64,000 nt of DNA from the NCBI GenBank assembly GCA_000824825.2, contig LM655206.1:78873-142872 (forward strand), read 5' to 3'. Both the position numbers and the translations under genes were made by a program. The stretch comes from Mesorhizobium sp. ORS 3324 (GTDB lineage Bacteria > Pseudomonadota > Alphaproteobacteria > Rhizobiales > Rhizobiaceae). The notes under the pieces are model-generated. The model did not search any database and was not told the DNA's origin. It worked only from the letters and a program-made list of their open reading frames with translations. Within the stretch, counting starts at the first letter, position 1; every line of letters begins with the position of its first letter. Shown piece by piece: positions 53,228-61,971 of the stretch.

Positions 53228-53353
53228 ATGAATACCGGCGCTTCGGCCGGGTGTTGCTTTTTGACCGGGGCCGTTTCCTTAAATCCAATCGAGGATCTCC
53301 CAAGCCCGCATGCCTGCCGAGATTCGCAAGGCCCGCGCGTCAGACGTCGATGA
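53228..53353 (+). CDS. Possible 41-residue leader or precursor peptide upstream of the GNAT-C39 gene
   Basis: An ATG at 53228 with AAGGAG at 53210-53215 starts a 41-codon frame that ends inside the next gene (TGA 53351-53353). The peptide begins MNTGASAGCCFLTGAVSLNP and ends RVRRR. The GNAT-C39 gene itself has only a weak, distant GAGGA site, so this small frame could couple translation to it. It could also be the substrate or a leader for the peptidase. It has no recognised family and may be chance. I give it mainly because of the ribosome-binding site and its place. Confidence 0.3.
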   Translation: MNTGASAGCCFLTGAVSLNPIEDLPSPHACRDSQGPRVRRR

Positions 53354-54407
53354 CCTCGCCGCCATCGAGAAGGCCGTCTTCTCGGGCGACCGGCTTTCCC
53401 GCCGCTCCTTTCGTCAGTTCATCGAGCGCGAGACCGCCGAGATGCTGGTGGCCGAAAATGACCGCCATGTCGCCGGCTACGCGGTGGTGCTGTTTCGCAA
53501 GGGCAGTGGCGTGGCCCGGCTCTACTCCATCGCCGTCGGTCCCTTCTTCAGCCGCCTTGGCATTGGCCGCCGGCTGCTGGCCGCGGCCGAGGAGGCAGCC
53601 TATGAGCACGGCCGCATGATGCTGAGGCTCGAGGTGCGCGAGGACAATCAGCGCGCTATCCGCATCTACGAGCAGGCCGGCTACCGCAAGATAGGCCGCG
53701 AGCCCGACTATTACGAGGATGGTGCCACCGCGCTGCGCTACGAAAAGACGCTGCGCGGCGAGGCTCCGATCGCCACCCGGGTGCCGTTCTACCAGCAGAC
53801 CTGCGAATTCACCTGCGGCCCGTGCTGTCTGATGATGGCGATGGCGAATTTCGACCGCGATTTCGTACCCGACCCGGTCATGGAAATCCGCCTGTGGCGC
53901 GAGGCGACCACCGTCTTCATGATGTCTGGGCCGGGCGGCTGCGAGCCTTTCGGCCTGGCGGTGGCCGGCTATGAAAGCGGGCTTGCCGCGGAGGTATTCG
54001 TGTCCTTCTACGGCGCGCTCTTCCTGCAGTCGGTGCGCAGCGCGGACAAGCGCCGGGTGATGGAGCTCGCCCAGGTCGACTTCCGCCACAGAGCGGAACT
54101 TTACGGCATTCCGGTGAACTACCGTCCGTTCGGTATCGACGATATCCGCACGGCCCTTGCCGAGGGCAAGCTGGTGCTGGTGCTGATCAGCGGCTTCCTG
54201 ATGTTCGGCAAGAAGGTGCCGCATTGGGTGCTCGCCATCGGCGACGACGGCGACCATATTCTGATCCACGATCCCTGGGTCGAGGATGAAAGGCAGGAGA
54301 CGATCCTCGATGCCGCCAACATTCCCGTGCCCTATGGCATCTTCATGAACATGGCTCAGTTCGGCCGCGACGGATTGCGCGCCGCCATCACTCTGGGAAA
54401 ACGCTGA
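53310..54407 (+). CDS. GNAT acetyltransferase fused to C39-type cysteine peptidase
   Basis: This 365-residue fusion has two domains. Residues 1-148 form a GNAT fold, with acetyl-CoA loop FSRLGIGRRLLAAAEEAA and RLEVREDNQRAIRIYEQAGYRKIG. Residues 155-340 resemble the C39 papain-like peptidase. They show Gln162/163 (oxyanion hole) and Cys169 in QTCEFTCGPCC, then His305 in PHWVLAIGDD and Asp321 in IHDPWVE, giving a complete Cys-His-Asp set. C39 domains cut double-glycine leaders in bacteriocin exporters. Here there is no ABC transporter. The RLAN/ATP-grasp gene starts 3 bp after its stop. Similar gene neighbourhoods have been proposed to make or modify peptides by amide ligation. Confidence 0.9.
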   Translation: MPAEIRKARASDVDDLAAIEKAVFSGDRLSRRSFRQFIERETAEMLVAENDRHVAGYAVVLFRKGSGVARLYSIAVGPFFSRLGIGRRLLAAAEEAAYEHGRMMLRLEVREDNQRAIRIYEQAGYRKIGREPDYYEDGATALRYEKTLRGEAPIATRVPFYQQTCEFTCGPCCLMMAMANFDRDFVPDPVMEIRLWREATTVFMMSGPGGCEPFGLAVAGYESGLAAEVFVSFYGALFLQSVRSADKRRVMELAQVDFRHRAELYGIPVNYRPFGIDDIRTALAEGKLVLVLISGFLMFGKKVPHWVLAIGDDGDHILIHDPWVEDERQETILDAANIPVPYGIFMNMAQFGRDGLRAAITLGKR

Positions 54408-54410
54408 AAC

Positions 54411-55874
54411 ATGACCTGGGTCATCCTCACAGGCAGGCAGAACGACCTCGACCAGGTGGCGACGCCGCACAAGATCATCACCAACCGCGACTACCTCGCG
54501 CATCCGGCACTGTTTCGCGGCCAGCGGCCGAAGGTCATCAACCTGTCGAACAATTACGGCTACCAGAGCCGCGGCTACTATGCCTCGCTGCTCGCCGGAT
54601 CGCGCGGCCACAAGGTGATCCCGACCGTCGAGACCATGATCGACCTGTCGGAGCGCAAGCTCTACGAGCACGCTCTGCCGGAACTCGAGCTCGCGCTCAA
54701 CAAATGCCGCAAGGATCTTGGCGGAACCTTCCCGTCGAAGGTCGCCGTCTTCTTCGGCATCGGGCCGTCGAAGGTATGGGACCGGTTCACCAAACTGTTG
54801 TTCGACTGGTTCCGAGCGCCGGCGCTAGAGGTCCATATCAAGGACAGCGCCGAATGGGCCTCGATCCGCAAGATCGGCTTCCTGCCGCTCGCCCGCATGA
54901 CCGAGGAGGAGGAAAAAGTCTTCCTGCAATGCCTGGAAACCTACACCAACCGCGAATGGCGAGACACCAAGGGCCGTACGCCCGCGCGCTACACGTTCGC
55001 GACGCTGGTCGATCCGCATGAGGAATTGCCGCCCTCGGAAATTTCCTCGCTCCGCTATTGGGCCAGGATCGCCGAGAAGATGGGCGTCGAAGTCGAGCCG
55101 ATCACCAGGAAGGACTTGGCCAAGCTCGCCAACTACGACGCGCTGTTCATCCGCGAGACCACGTCCATATCCAACCACACCTACCGTTTCGCGCGCCGTG
55201 CCCAGCAGGAAGGCATGCCGGTGATCGACGATCCGCTGTCGATGATCCGCTGCACCAACAAGGTCTATCTCAACGAGCTGATGACCTACAACAAGGTGCC
55301 GGTGCCGCCGACGGTGATGATCGCCGGCCCTTCGGATCTGGAGCTTGCGGCGCAGACGCTGGGCTTTCCGCTGGTGTTGAAGATACCGGACTCCTCCTTC
55401 TCGCGCGGCGTCAAGAAATGCGAGACCCTCGCCGAGCTGACAAAGCTCGCGACCGAGTGGCTGGAGGATTCCGACCTCCTCATCGCGCAGAAATTCATCC
55501 CGACCGAATATGACTGGCGCGTCGGCGTGCTCGGCGGCCAGCCGCTGTTTGCCGTCCATTATCTGATGGCCAAGAAGCACTGGCAGATCGTCAATCACAA
55601 GGCCAACGGCAAGCCCGACCAGGGCGGCATCAAGACCTTCACGCTGAAGGAGACGCCGCCGCATGTCGTCGAGACGGCGGTCAAGGCGGCGCGCTGCATC
55701 GGCGACGGTCTCTACGGCGTCGACCTCAAGGAAACCAAGGACGGCGTCTTCGTCATCGAGGTCAACGACAACCCCAATCTCGACCATGGCTGGGAGGATT
55801 CCGGCGAGAAGGACGAGGTCTGGGTGCGGCTGACGCAATGGTTCCTGGAGCGCCTGGAGCGTACGGGCCGCTAG
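54411..55874 (+). CDS. RLAN-domain RimK-like ATP-grasp ligase
   Basis: This 487-residue protein has an N-terminal RLAN domain (about 1-160: PKVINLSNNYGYQSRGYYASLLAGSRGHKVIP). The ATP-grasp core is at about 265-485: DDPLSMIRCTNKVYLNELM, PLVLKIPDSSFSRGVKKC, AQKFIPTEYDWRVGVLGGQPLFAVHY, and VFVIEVNDNPNLDHG. Metal ligands include Glu450 and Asn452. RimK-like enzymes ligate amino acids to protein or peptide termini through an acyl-phosphate. Here the partner is the GNAT-C39 protein, whose stop codon lies 3 bp upstream. The substrate is unknown. No ribosomal protein S6 gene is near, so classical RimK function is unlikely. Confidence 0.92.
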   Translation: MTWVILTGRQNDLDQVATPHKIITNRDYLAHPALFRGQRPKVINLSNNYGYQSRGYYASLLAGSRGHKVIPTVETMIDLSERKLYEHALPELELALNKCRKDLGGTFPSKVAVFFGIGPSKVWDRFTKLLFDWFRAPALEVHIKDSAEWASIRKIGFLPLARMTEEEEKVFLQCLETYTNREWRDTKGRTPARYTFATLVDPHEELPPSEISSLRYWARIAEKMGVEVEPITRKDLAKLANYDALFIRETTSISNHTYRFARRAQQEGMPVIDDPLSMIRCTNKVYLNELMTYNKVPVPPTVMIAGPSDLELAAQTLGFPLVLKIPDSSFSRGVKKCETLAELTKLATEWLEDSDLLIAQKFIPTEYDWRVGVLGGQPLFAVHYLMAKKHWQIVNHKANGKPDQGGIKTFTLKETPPHVVETAVKAARCIGDGLYGVDLKETKDGVFVIEVNDNPNLDHGWEDSGEKDEVWVRLTQWFLERLERTGR

Positions 55875-55948
55875 AGCATTCGCAGCCAGGCGGGATCGCC
55901 CGGCGTCGCTGAAATGCGGCCAAAGACAATCATCCGAATGGGGGCAAG

Positions 55949-56221
55949 ATGCTGTTTTTCGTGATCGAGGATTTTCGCGGCTGCGATCGCAAGGAGATCT
56001 ACCGGCGTTTCCGCGACCGGGGCCGGCTGAAGCCCGATCAGCTCGTCGTCCATCACAGCTGGATCGCAGGCGACATGAGCCGCTGCTTCCTCCTTGTCGA
56101 GGCCGACGATGTCACGCTGCTGCAGCGCTGGGTCATCGAATGGGCGGATCTGGTGGAGTTCGAGATCGTCCCGGTGGCGACGAACAAGGACATGGTCGCG
56201 GCGTTGAGCGACCACCTCTGA
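55949..56221 (+). CDS. DUF3303 family small protein
   Basis: The 90-residue product begins MLFFVIEDFRGCDRKEIYRRFRDRGRLKP and contains LVVHHSWIAGDMSRCFLLVEADDVTLLQRWVIEWADLVEFEIVPV, which fits DUF3303. The fold is a small dimeric alpha/beta barrel-like module with no known activity. It starts 74 bp after the ATP-grasp gene in the same direction, so co-transcription is possible, and it converges with lysR 12 bp downstream. Whether it belongs to the peptide-ligase locus is open. Confidence 0.85.
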   Translation: MLFFVIEDFRGCDRKEIYRRFRDRGRLKPDQLVVHHSWIAGDMSRCFLLVEADDVTLLQRWVIEWADLVEFEIVPVATNKDMVAALSDHL

Positions 56222-56233
56222 CCCGCGCGATGG

Positions 56234-57166
56234 TCACGCGCCATCAGGCGAGGGGGCAGAGATCAGCGCCGGCGATCTGACCGCGCGCCCACATTCCTCG
56301 ATCAGCCATTCGCGGAACGCAGCTACGACATCACGCCTTGCGCTGCGCTCGGGGATCGTCAGGCAATAGGGCTGGCGCAGCTCCAGCGCGCGGGCGACAG
56401 GACGAACCAGCCTGCCGTCTTCCAGCGCCTCGGCGCAATAGATGCCTTGCGCCAGCGCCACGCCTAGCCCCGAAATGGCCAGATCGAGCGCCGCCCGCGA
56501 CGAGTTGGCGGACAGACCGCGCTGTGCCGCCCGGCCGGGGTCGATGCCTGCGGCTTCGAACCAGTTGCGCCAGGACGGAAAGGCGGCGCCGGTCGGCCCC
56601 CAATCGGTGTGGATCAGCGGCAGTCCGGCAAGGCCTTCCGGCTTGATTACGCCGGCAAGGCCTGGCGCGCAGACGGGATAGACGGCATCCCGGACGATCT
56701 CCTCGGTCGGGTGCTCGCGATAGTGCGGACCGTAGGAGAGCCGGATGTCGATCAGCTCGTGATCGAACGGCACCGGGTCGTCGTCGCCTCTGAGCGAGAT
56801 GTCGGCGGCACCGTGGCTGGCGACGAAGCCGGCAAGGCGCTCGGAAAGCCAGCCCATCGCCATCGAAGGCGGCACCGAGATGACGAGCCTCGGCCGGAAC
56901 GCATCGCCGACATCGCGCGCGACGCTGCCGATCTCCTGGAAGGCCAGGGTGAGCCTGGGCAGCATCTCGACTCCGGCTTCGGTGAGCACGACACGCCGGT
57001 TGACGCGGTGGAACAGCTTGCGGCCCGTCTGCTCTTCGACGGTGCGGATGAGCTGGCTTATGGCCGCAGCCGAGACCGACAGCTCTTCCGCAGCGGCGGC
57101 GAAACTACCGGTGCGCGCAGCCGCTTCGAAGGCCTGAAGTCCGCGCAAGGAGGGAAGGGCGACCAT
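56234..57166 (-). CDS. LysR-family transcriptional regulator (GcvA-like)
   Basis: This 310-residue regulator starts MVALPSLRGLQAFEAAARTGSFAAAAEELSVSAAAISQLIRTVEEQTGRKLFHR, the LysR helix-turn-helix with a GcvA-like N-terminus. The C-terminal effector domain includes SVPPSMAMGWLSERLAGF and SANSSRAALDLAISGLGVALAQGIY. It is divergent from the desaturase gene across 84 bp containing a good dyad, so it most likely controls that gene and itself. Confidence 0.93.
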   Translation of the reverse strand: MVALPSLRGLQAFEAAARTGSFAAAAEELSVSAAAISQLIRTVEEQTGRKLFHRVNRRVVLTEAGVEMLPRLTLAFQEIGSVARDVGDAFRPRLVISVPPSMAMGWLSERLAGFVASHGAADISLRGDDDPVPFDHELIDIRLSYGPHYREHPTEEIVRDAVYPVCAPGLAGVIKPEGLAGLPLIHTDWGPTGAAFPSWRNWFEAAGIDPGRAAQRGLSANSSRAALDLAISGLGVALAQGIYCAEALEDGRLVRPVARALELRQPYCLTIPERSARRDVVAAFREWLIEECGRAVRSPALISAPSPDGA

Positions 57167-57177
57167 TGCGATCCGAA

Positions 57178-57196
57178 AGATAAGATGAGCTTATCT
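57178..57196. promoter_or_regulatory. Probable LysR operator between lysR and desaturase
   Basis: AGATAAG (57178-57184) and CTTATCT (57190-57196) form a 7-bp inverted repeat around ATGAG, 11 bp from the lysR start and 54 bp from the desaturase start. The T-N11-A form expected of LysR sites is contained in it. Confidence 0.65.
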
Positions 57197-57250
57197 ATTT
57201 TGCAGAATTCCTCATTTTTCGAAAGGTTTCTCTCCGGGTAGCTTGGTTCC

Positions 57251-58168
57251 ATGGACTCCATCGACCACGCCGAAACCATCGACCACCGCCACGTCATCGC
57301 CTCGCTGAGCAATGAGGAACGCGGGCAGCTGACCGGCAAGTCGGATCGGCCGGGCCTTGTCCAGCTCGCCGTCCATTTCGGAGCCATCATCGTCATCGGC
57401 GCGCTGATCGCGGCCAGGGTGCCGTTCTGGCCGCTGCTGATGCTGCCGCAGGGCATCTTGATCGTGTTCCTGTTCACACTGCTGCATGAGACGCTGCACA
57501 GGACGGCGTTCGAGACGCAGTGGCTGAACGATGCCGTCGCGCGGCTGTGCAGCCTGGCGATCGCGCTGCCCGCCGACTGGTTCCGCTATTTCCACTTCGC
57601 CCATCACCGCTTCACCCAGGACCCGGAAAACGATCCGGAGCTGGCTTTCCCGAAGCCCGAGACGTTGCGGCAATACATCATCCACGTTTCGGGCCTGCCG
57701 GTGTGGTGGGGTCACTTCAAGACGCTCTACACCAATGCACTTGGCCGCTGCCGGGACAGCTTCGTGCCGCCAAAGGGCCTGCCAAAAGTGCGCACCGAGG
57801 CGCGGGCGATGATCGCCTTCTATGTCGTGGTCCTGGCGCTCTCCGTCTGGTTCAAGGCAAGCGTCCTGCTCTATGTCTGGATCGTGCCGGCGCTGCTCGG
57901 TCAGCCCTTCCTCAGGCTCTATCTGCTGGCCGAGCATGGCCGCTGCCCCTTGGTCGCCAACATGCTGGAAAACTCCAGGACGACGCTGACCAACTGGTTC
58001 GTCCGCAAGCTCGCCTGGAACATGCCTTACCATGCCGAGCACCACGCCTATCCCGGCGTGCCGTTCCATCAGTTGCCGGCGTTTCACCGGCTGATCGAGC
58101 GGCACCTCAAAGTGGTCGAGCCCGGCTATGTGAGCTTCCACGAGAAATACATCGAGACGCTGCGCTAA
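57251..58168 (+). CDS. Membrane fatty-acid desaturase family protein
   Basis: This 305-residue membrane protein has the three histidine boxes of di-iron desaturases or hydroxylases: HETLHRT (near 79), HFAHHRFTQ (near 115), and HAEHHAYP (near 260). Four hydrophobic segments flank them, for example LAVHFGAIIVIGALIAARVPFWPLLMLPQGILIVFLF and VVVLALSVWFKASVLLYVWIVPALLG. The active-site histidines appear complete. Substrate could be a fatty acyl chain, a carotenoid or a quaternary amine; the sequence does not say. The divergent lysR gene is the probable regulator. Confidence 0.9.
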   Translation: MDSIDHAETIDHRHVIASLSNEERGQLTGKSDRPGLVQLAVHFGAIIVIGALIAARVPFWPLLMLPQGILIVFLFTLLHETLHRTAFETQWLNDAVARLCSLAIALPADWFRYFHFAHHRFTQDPENDPELAFPKPETLRQYIIHVSGLPVWWGHFKTLYTNALGRCRDSFVPPKGLPKVRTEARAMIAFYVVVLALSVWFKASVLLYVWIVPALLGQPFLRLYLLAEHGRCPLVANMLENSRTTLTNWFVRKLAWNMPYHAEHHAYPGVPFHQLPAFHRLIERHLKVVEPGYVSFHEKYIETLR

Positions 58169-58183
58169 CTTGATTGCTTGGCG

Positions 58184-60323
58184 TCAGCCGGATCGGCGCA
58201 GCGAGGCCTGCGAACGCAGCAGCCGGCTCACCTCGGACGCCTTGGCCGGCACGCCGATCAGAAAGCCTTGCGCCTCGCCGCAGCCGGCTTTGCGCAGCAT
58301 ATCGAGCTGCGCTGCGGTCTCGACGCCTTCGGCGGTGACGGTGATGCCGAGCTCAGTCCCGAGCGCTATCACCGTGCGCACGATCGCCGCCGTGTCGCGT
58401 TTGTCGAGGTCGCGGATGAAGGACCGGTCGATCTTGATCTTGTCGACAGGAAAGCGCCTGAGATAGCCGAGCGAGGAATAGCCGGTGCCGAAATCGTCGA
58501 GGGCGATGCGCACGCCGAGCCCGCGTAATTGCCCAAGCGTCCTCAGCACGGCATCGCTCTCGTCCATCATCACCGTTTCGGTGATTTCGAGTTCCAGACG
58601 GTGGGCCGGCATGCCGGAAAAGGCGAGCGCCGAGATCACGCTGCGCGCGAAGCCGCTGCTCTTGATCTGGGCGGCCGAGACATTGACCGCCATGCGCATG
58701 TCCCGCGGCCAGCCGGCCGCCACGCCGCAGGTCCTGCGCAGCGCCCAGTCGCCGAGCTGCACGATCAGCCCGATCTCCTCTGCCGCGGCGATGAAGTCAT
58801 CAGGCGGCACCAGGCCGCGCGACGGCGAGCGCCAGCGCATCAGCGCTTCGGCGCCGACAATGTCGCCGGACGCGATGTCGAGGATCGGCTGAAAATCCAG
58901 TTCGAACTCGCGCCTGGGCAGTGCCGCCTCGAGATCGGCTTCGAGCGCCCGGCGTTCCCGGACCATGGCGTCCATGCCGGGCTCGAAAAAGCGGTAGATG
59001 TTGCGCCCTTCGCTCTTGCCCCGGTAGAGCGCCATGTCGGCATTGGTCAAAAGCGTGTCCACATCCCGCCCGTCGCCGGGGTAGAGCGCGATGCCGAGGC
59101 TCACCCCGACATGCATCTCGCGGCCCTTGTCGCGATAAGGCTTGCCGATCACCTCGATGATGCGTTTGGCCAGCTTTTCGGCATCGGCCGCCGCCTTGAT
59201 GTTAAACTGGATGATGGCGAATTCGTCGCCGCCAAAACGCGCAACGACGTCCTTGTCGCTGCGCAGGCAGCGCCGCAGGCGCTCGGCCACGCATTTCAGC
59301 AGCCAGTCGCCTGCCGGATGCCCGAAGGTGTCGTTGACGGCCTTGAAGCGGTCGAGGTCGAGCGAGAGGATCGCCGCCGGCGCGGCCTGTGTCTCGCTCA
59401 GCGCCTGGTCGAGCCGCTCGCGGAACATCGAGCGGTTGGGCAGGTTGGTCAGCGTGTCGTGATGCGCAAGATGCGTCATGCGCTCTTCAGTACGGCGACG
59501 CTCGGTGACATCGTCGAAGGTCGCCACCCAGCCGCCGCCTGCGAGCGGCTGGCGCGCGACGAAAAGTGTGCGGCCATCGATAAGCGCGATAGGTCGAGCG
59601 CGTTTCGCCCGCCTTGAGGCTTGCCTCTGTCCTGGCGACTGCGGCATCGACGTCGATCGGCACATAGATGCCGAGTCGGACAAGCCTTTCCAGCGTTTGC
59701 CGGTACGTCATTCCGAGCGGGAAATCCGCCGCCCCTGCGCGGCACAGCTCAAGGAAGCGCTGGTTGCGCACGATCAGCCGGCCATCGGCGCTATACATCA
59801 GCAGGCCTTGCGACATGTTGGCTAAAGCGGCGTCGAAGCGGCGGTGCTGCTCTTTCAGTTCCTCCTCAGCGCGCCGATGCTCCGTCACGTCCTCGTAGAT
59901 CGACACCCAGCCGCCGGAAGCCAGCGGCCGGTGCGAGATAACGATGATGCGGCCGTCCGCCAGCGTCTCCTCATAGGTCGAGGGCTTCGCGCCGTCGATG
60001 TAAGGTTTGCGAATGGCATAGAGCTCCTCGGCGCTTTGCGATGCAATGCCGATGTCGACGCTGTGCTGCAGGATGTCGAAGAAAGGGATGCCGGGCTTCA
60101 CCACCTTGGCATCGAGGCGGAAGACGTCGATATAGTTGCGGTTGCAGATGATCATCCGCTCTTCGGCATCGAACATGCACAGCCCATGCGACATGTTCTC
60201 GACGGCGGCTGCAAAACGCTCGTTCTGCGCGCGAAGTTCTTCCGCTATTCGTCGGGCCGCGCCAACACGGGTTGCTTTCCGCCGGCTGGCGGCCGAACCA
60301 GTCTTGACATGTTCGACGGGCAT
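58184..60323 (-). pseudogene. PAS-PAS-GGDEF-EAL cyclic-di-GMP protein split by a +1 frameshift
   Basis: Two overlapping minus-strand frames (59487-60323 and 58184-59683) together make one protein of about 710 residues. The first frame has two PAS-like sensor domains (AAVENMSHGLCMFDAEERMIICN, AALANMSQGLLMYSADGRLIVRN). The second has a full GGDEF domain with intact RFGGDEF and an EAL domain with VGAEALMRW and the later DDFGTGYSSL. The frames meet at 59582-59590: removing one C (59585) restores STYRLIDGRTLFVARQPLAGGG, an exact PAS continuation. The gene is therefore frameshifted, by mutation, sequencing error or slippage. If intact it would make and break cyclic di-GMP. The usual I-site RxxD before GGDEF is not matched. 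Confidence 0.88.
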
Positions 60324-60388
60324 GAGCGCGCCTGCGGACCGTGACTGAACATGTTACTCTGTCCGCCGCGGGTTAATTTAGCGTTCTT

Positions 60389-61027
60389 TCACACTGTTGA
60401 ATTGGCGGCAGGAAAAGTCTGCCGCTTCGACTCGAGCGCCGTGAAACGCTTCAGAAACGCCGCCTGCGCCCAGGTGACCGAGCGCGGCGTGAAGTCGAAG
60501 CGGTCGGCGGAAAAGCCGCGCGGCCGTCCGAAATATTCGGTCGCCTCCGCCGTCGAGAAGCCGGCAAGCAGGGTCGCTTCGTAATAGGCGGCGATCTGGT
60601 CGGCGCGCTTGATGTCCTTGAGCAGGCCCGGGCTGAGTTCCGCCGGCAGTGAAAAGCGCAGATGGATGGCGCGCTGCAGCCTCAGCTCGCAATCCTTGTA
60701 TGAGCCGCCCATCACCGATTTGAACGGCGAGATCATGTCGCCGATGACATATTCCGGCGCATCGTGCAGCAGTGCTGCCAGCCGCGCCTCGGCCGAAGCG
60801 GCCGGCACCAGCTCGCCGTACAGCGCCTCGACCACCAACGAATGCTGAGCGACCGAGAAAGCGTGATCGCCGCTGGTTTGGCCGTTCCAGCGAGCGACGC
60901 GGGCGAGCCCATGCGCGATGTCGGCAATCTCGATGTCGAGCGGCGAGGGGTCGAGCAGGTCGAGCCGCCGGCCGGAGAGCATGCGTTGCCAGGCGCGCGG
61001 CGGAGCGCCTGCCCGATCGGCCGCCAT
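60389..61027 (-). CDS. HD-domain hydrolase (YfbR-like)
   Basis: The 212-residue product has the HD metal site: GDHAFSVAQHSLVVEAL, AALLHDAPEYVIGDMISPFK and the later DIKRADQIAAYYEA. That pattern resembles YfbR-type 5'-deoxynucleotidases, which trim dNMPs. The first bases of its ATG overlap the YgfZ stop (TGATG), so the two genes are coupled. The tail beyond residue 195 is unlike the family. Confidence 0.88.
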   Translation of the reverse strand: MAADRAGAPPRAWQRMLSGRRLDLLDPSPLDIEIADIAHGLARVARWNGQTSGDHAFSVAQHSLVVEALYGELVPAASAEARLAALLHDAPEYVIGDMISPFKSVMGGSYKDCELRLQRAIHLRFSLPAELSPGLLKDIKRADQIAAYYEATLLAGFSTAEATEYFGRPRGFSADRFDFTPRSVTWAQAAFLKRFTALESKRQTFPAANSTV

Positions 61028-61914
61028 CAGGCCCCCTCCGCGCTGGCCGCGTCCCGCGGGAAGGAGAACTTCGCCCAGGCGGGAATAGCAAGCGTCACCG
61101 CGATGTCGCCGGCCATGATCTTCTCGCCGGCGTCGAGCGCCGCCTTGGCGCGGTCGATCCGGGCGATGGCCAGACCGGTTTTGCCGCTGACCGAGCCGAG
61201 AGCACCGATCGACCGGCCGGCGACGGCGAGCTCGGTGCCGGGCGCGGGGAGCGGACTGTCGGCCGATGCGATCAGCACACGGCGCCGCGCGGTGCCGCGG
61301 TGCTGCATGCGCGAGACTACTTCCTGTCCGACGTAGCAGCCCTTCTTGAAGCCGATACCGCCGGTCTCGTCGAGCAGCACGTCATGCGGAAAGGCGTCGC
61401 CCAGCTGGTAATCGGAACCGCTTTCCGCGACGCCGTTGGCGATGCGCAGCGCTTGCCATGCGTCCGCGTCGCCGCCGTCCTGTGCCGCGCCGCTATAGGC
61501 GCGCCTGACCGCCACATCGCGGAAGCGTGTGTCGGCAAGCGTTGAATCAGAATATGAGGCGGTTGAATCATCGTCCCACGCGACCGTGACAAGCGCCTGA
61601 TCCTGCTTGGCAATCTCGGCCTTCGCCCTGAGCCGGTAAAGCATCAGCCGACGCACGAAGTCGTCCGCGATATCGGCCCGGCATTCCAGCCGGAAGCCGT
61701 TGTCGCCGGCGCGTGAGATCAGGAAATCGAACAGGATCTTGCCCTGCGGCGAAAGCAGCGCGCCGGGCTTCGCCTCGCCGCCACCGAGCGTGTCGAGATC
61801 GGTGGTGAGGATGTTCTGCAGGAAATGCTCGGCTTCCGGGCCTGACACGGAAATGAGCGCTCGGTCTTTCAGCAGGGCAAAGGGCATAAGCGTGGAGTCG
61901 GCCTGGTCTTGCAA
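61027..61914 (-). CDS. ygfZ: YgfZ-type folate-binding protein
   Basis: The 295-residue product resembles the folate-dependent Fe-S cluster repair protein YgfZ (GcvT-like fold). The signature KKGCYVGQEVVSRMQHRGTARRRVL contains the family Cys. LKDRALISVSGPEAEHFLQNILTTDLDTL begins the barrel, and LLSPQGKILFDFLI follows. An ATG at 61887 is an alternative start. In proteobacteria YgfZ supports enzymes such as radical-SAM proteins. It is coupled to the downstream HD-hydrolase gene and divergent from dihydroorotase. Confidence 0.93.
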   Translation of the reverse strand: MQDQADSTLMPFALLKDRALISVSGPEAEHFLQNILTTDLDTLGGGEAKPGALLSPQGKILFDFLISRAGDNGFRLECRADIADDFVRRLMLYRLRAKAEIAKQDQALVTVAWDDDSTASYSDSTLADTRFRDVAVRRAYSGAAQDGGDADAWQALRIANGVAESGSDYQLGDAFPHDVLLDETGGIGFKKGCYVGQEVVSRMQHRGTARRRVLIASADSPLPAPGTELAVAGRSIGALGSVSGKTGLAIARIDRAKAALDAGEKIMAGDIAVTLAIPAWAKFSFPRDAASAEGA

Positions 61915-61971
61915 ATATGATGGTCATTACGTAAGCCGGCCACACTCCCCCCGCAAGAGATTGGACCTGCC

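Noticed and set aside
54411-55874. Classical RimK ribosomal S6 modification enzyme
   Set aside because: It is longer, has an RLAN domain, and neighbours a GNAT-C39 protein rather than ribosomal genes.
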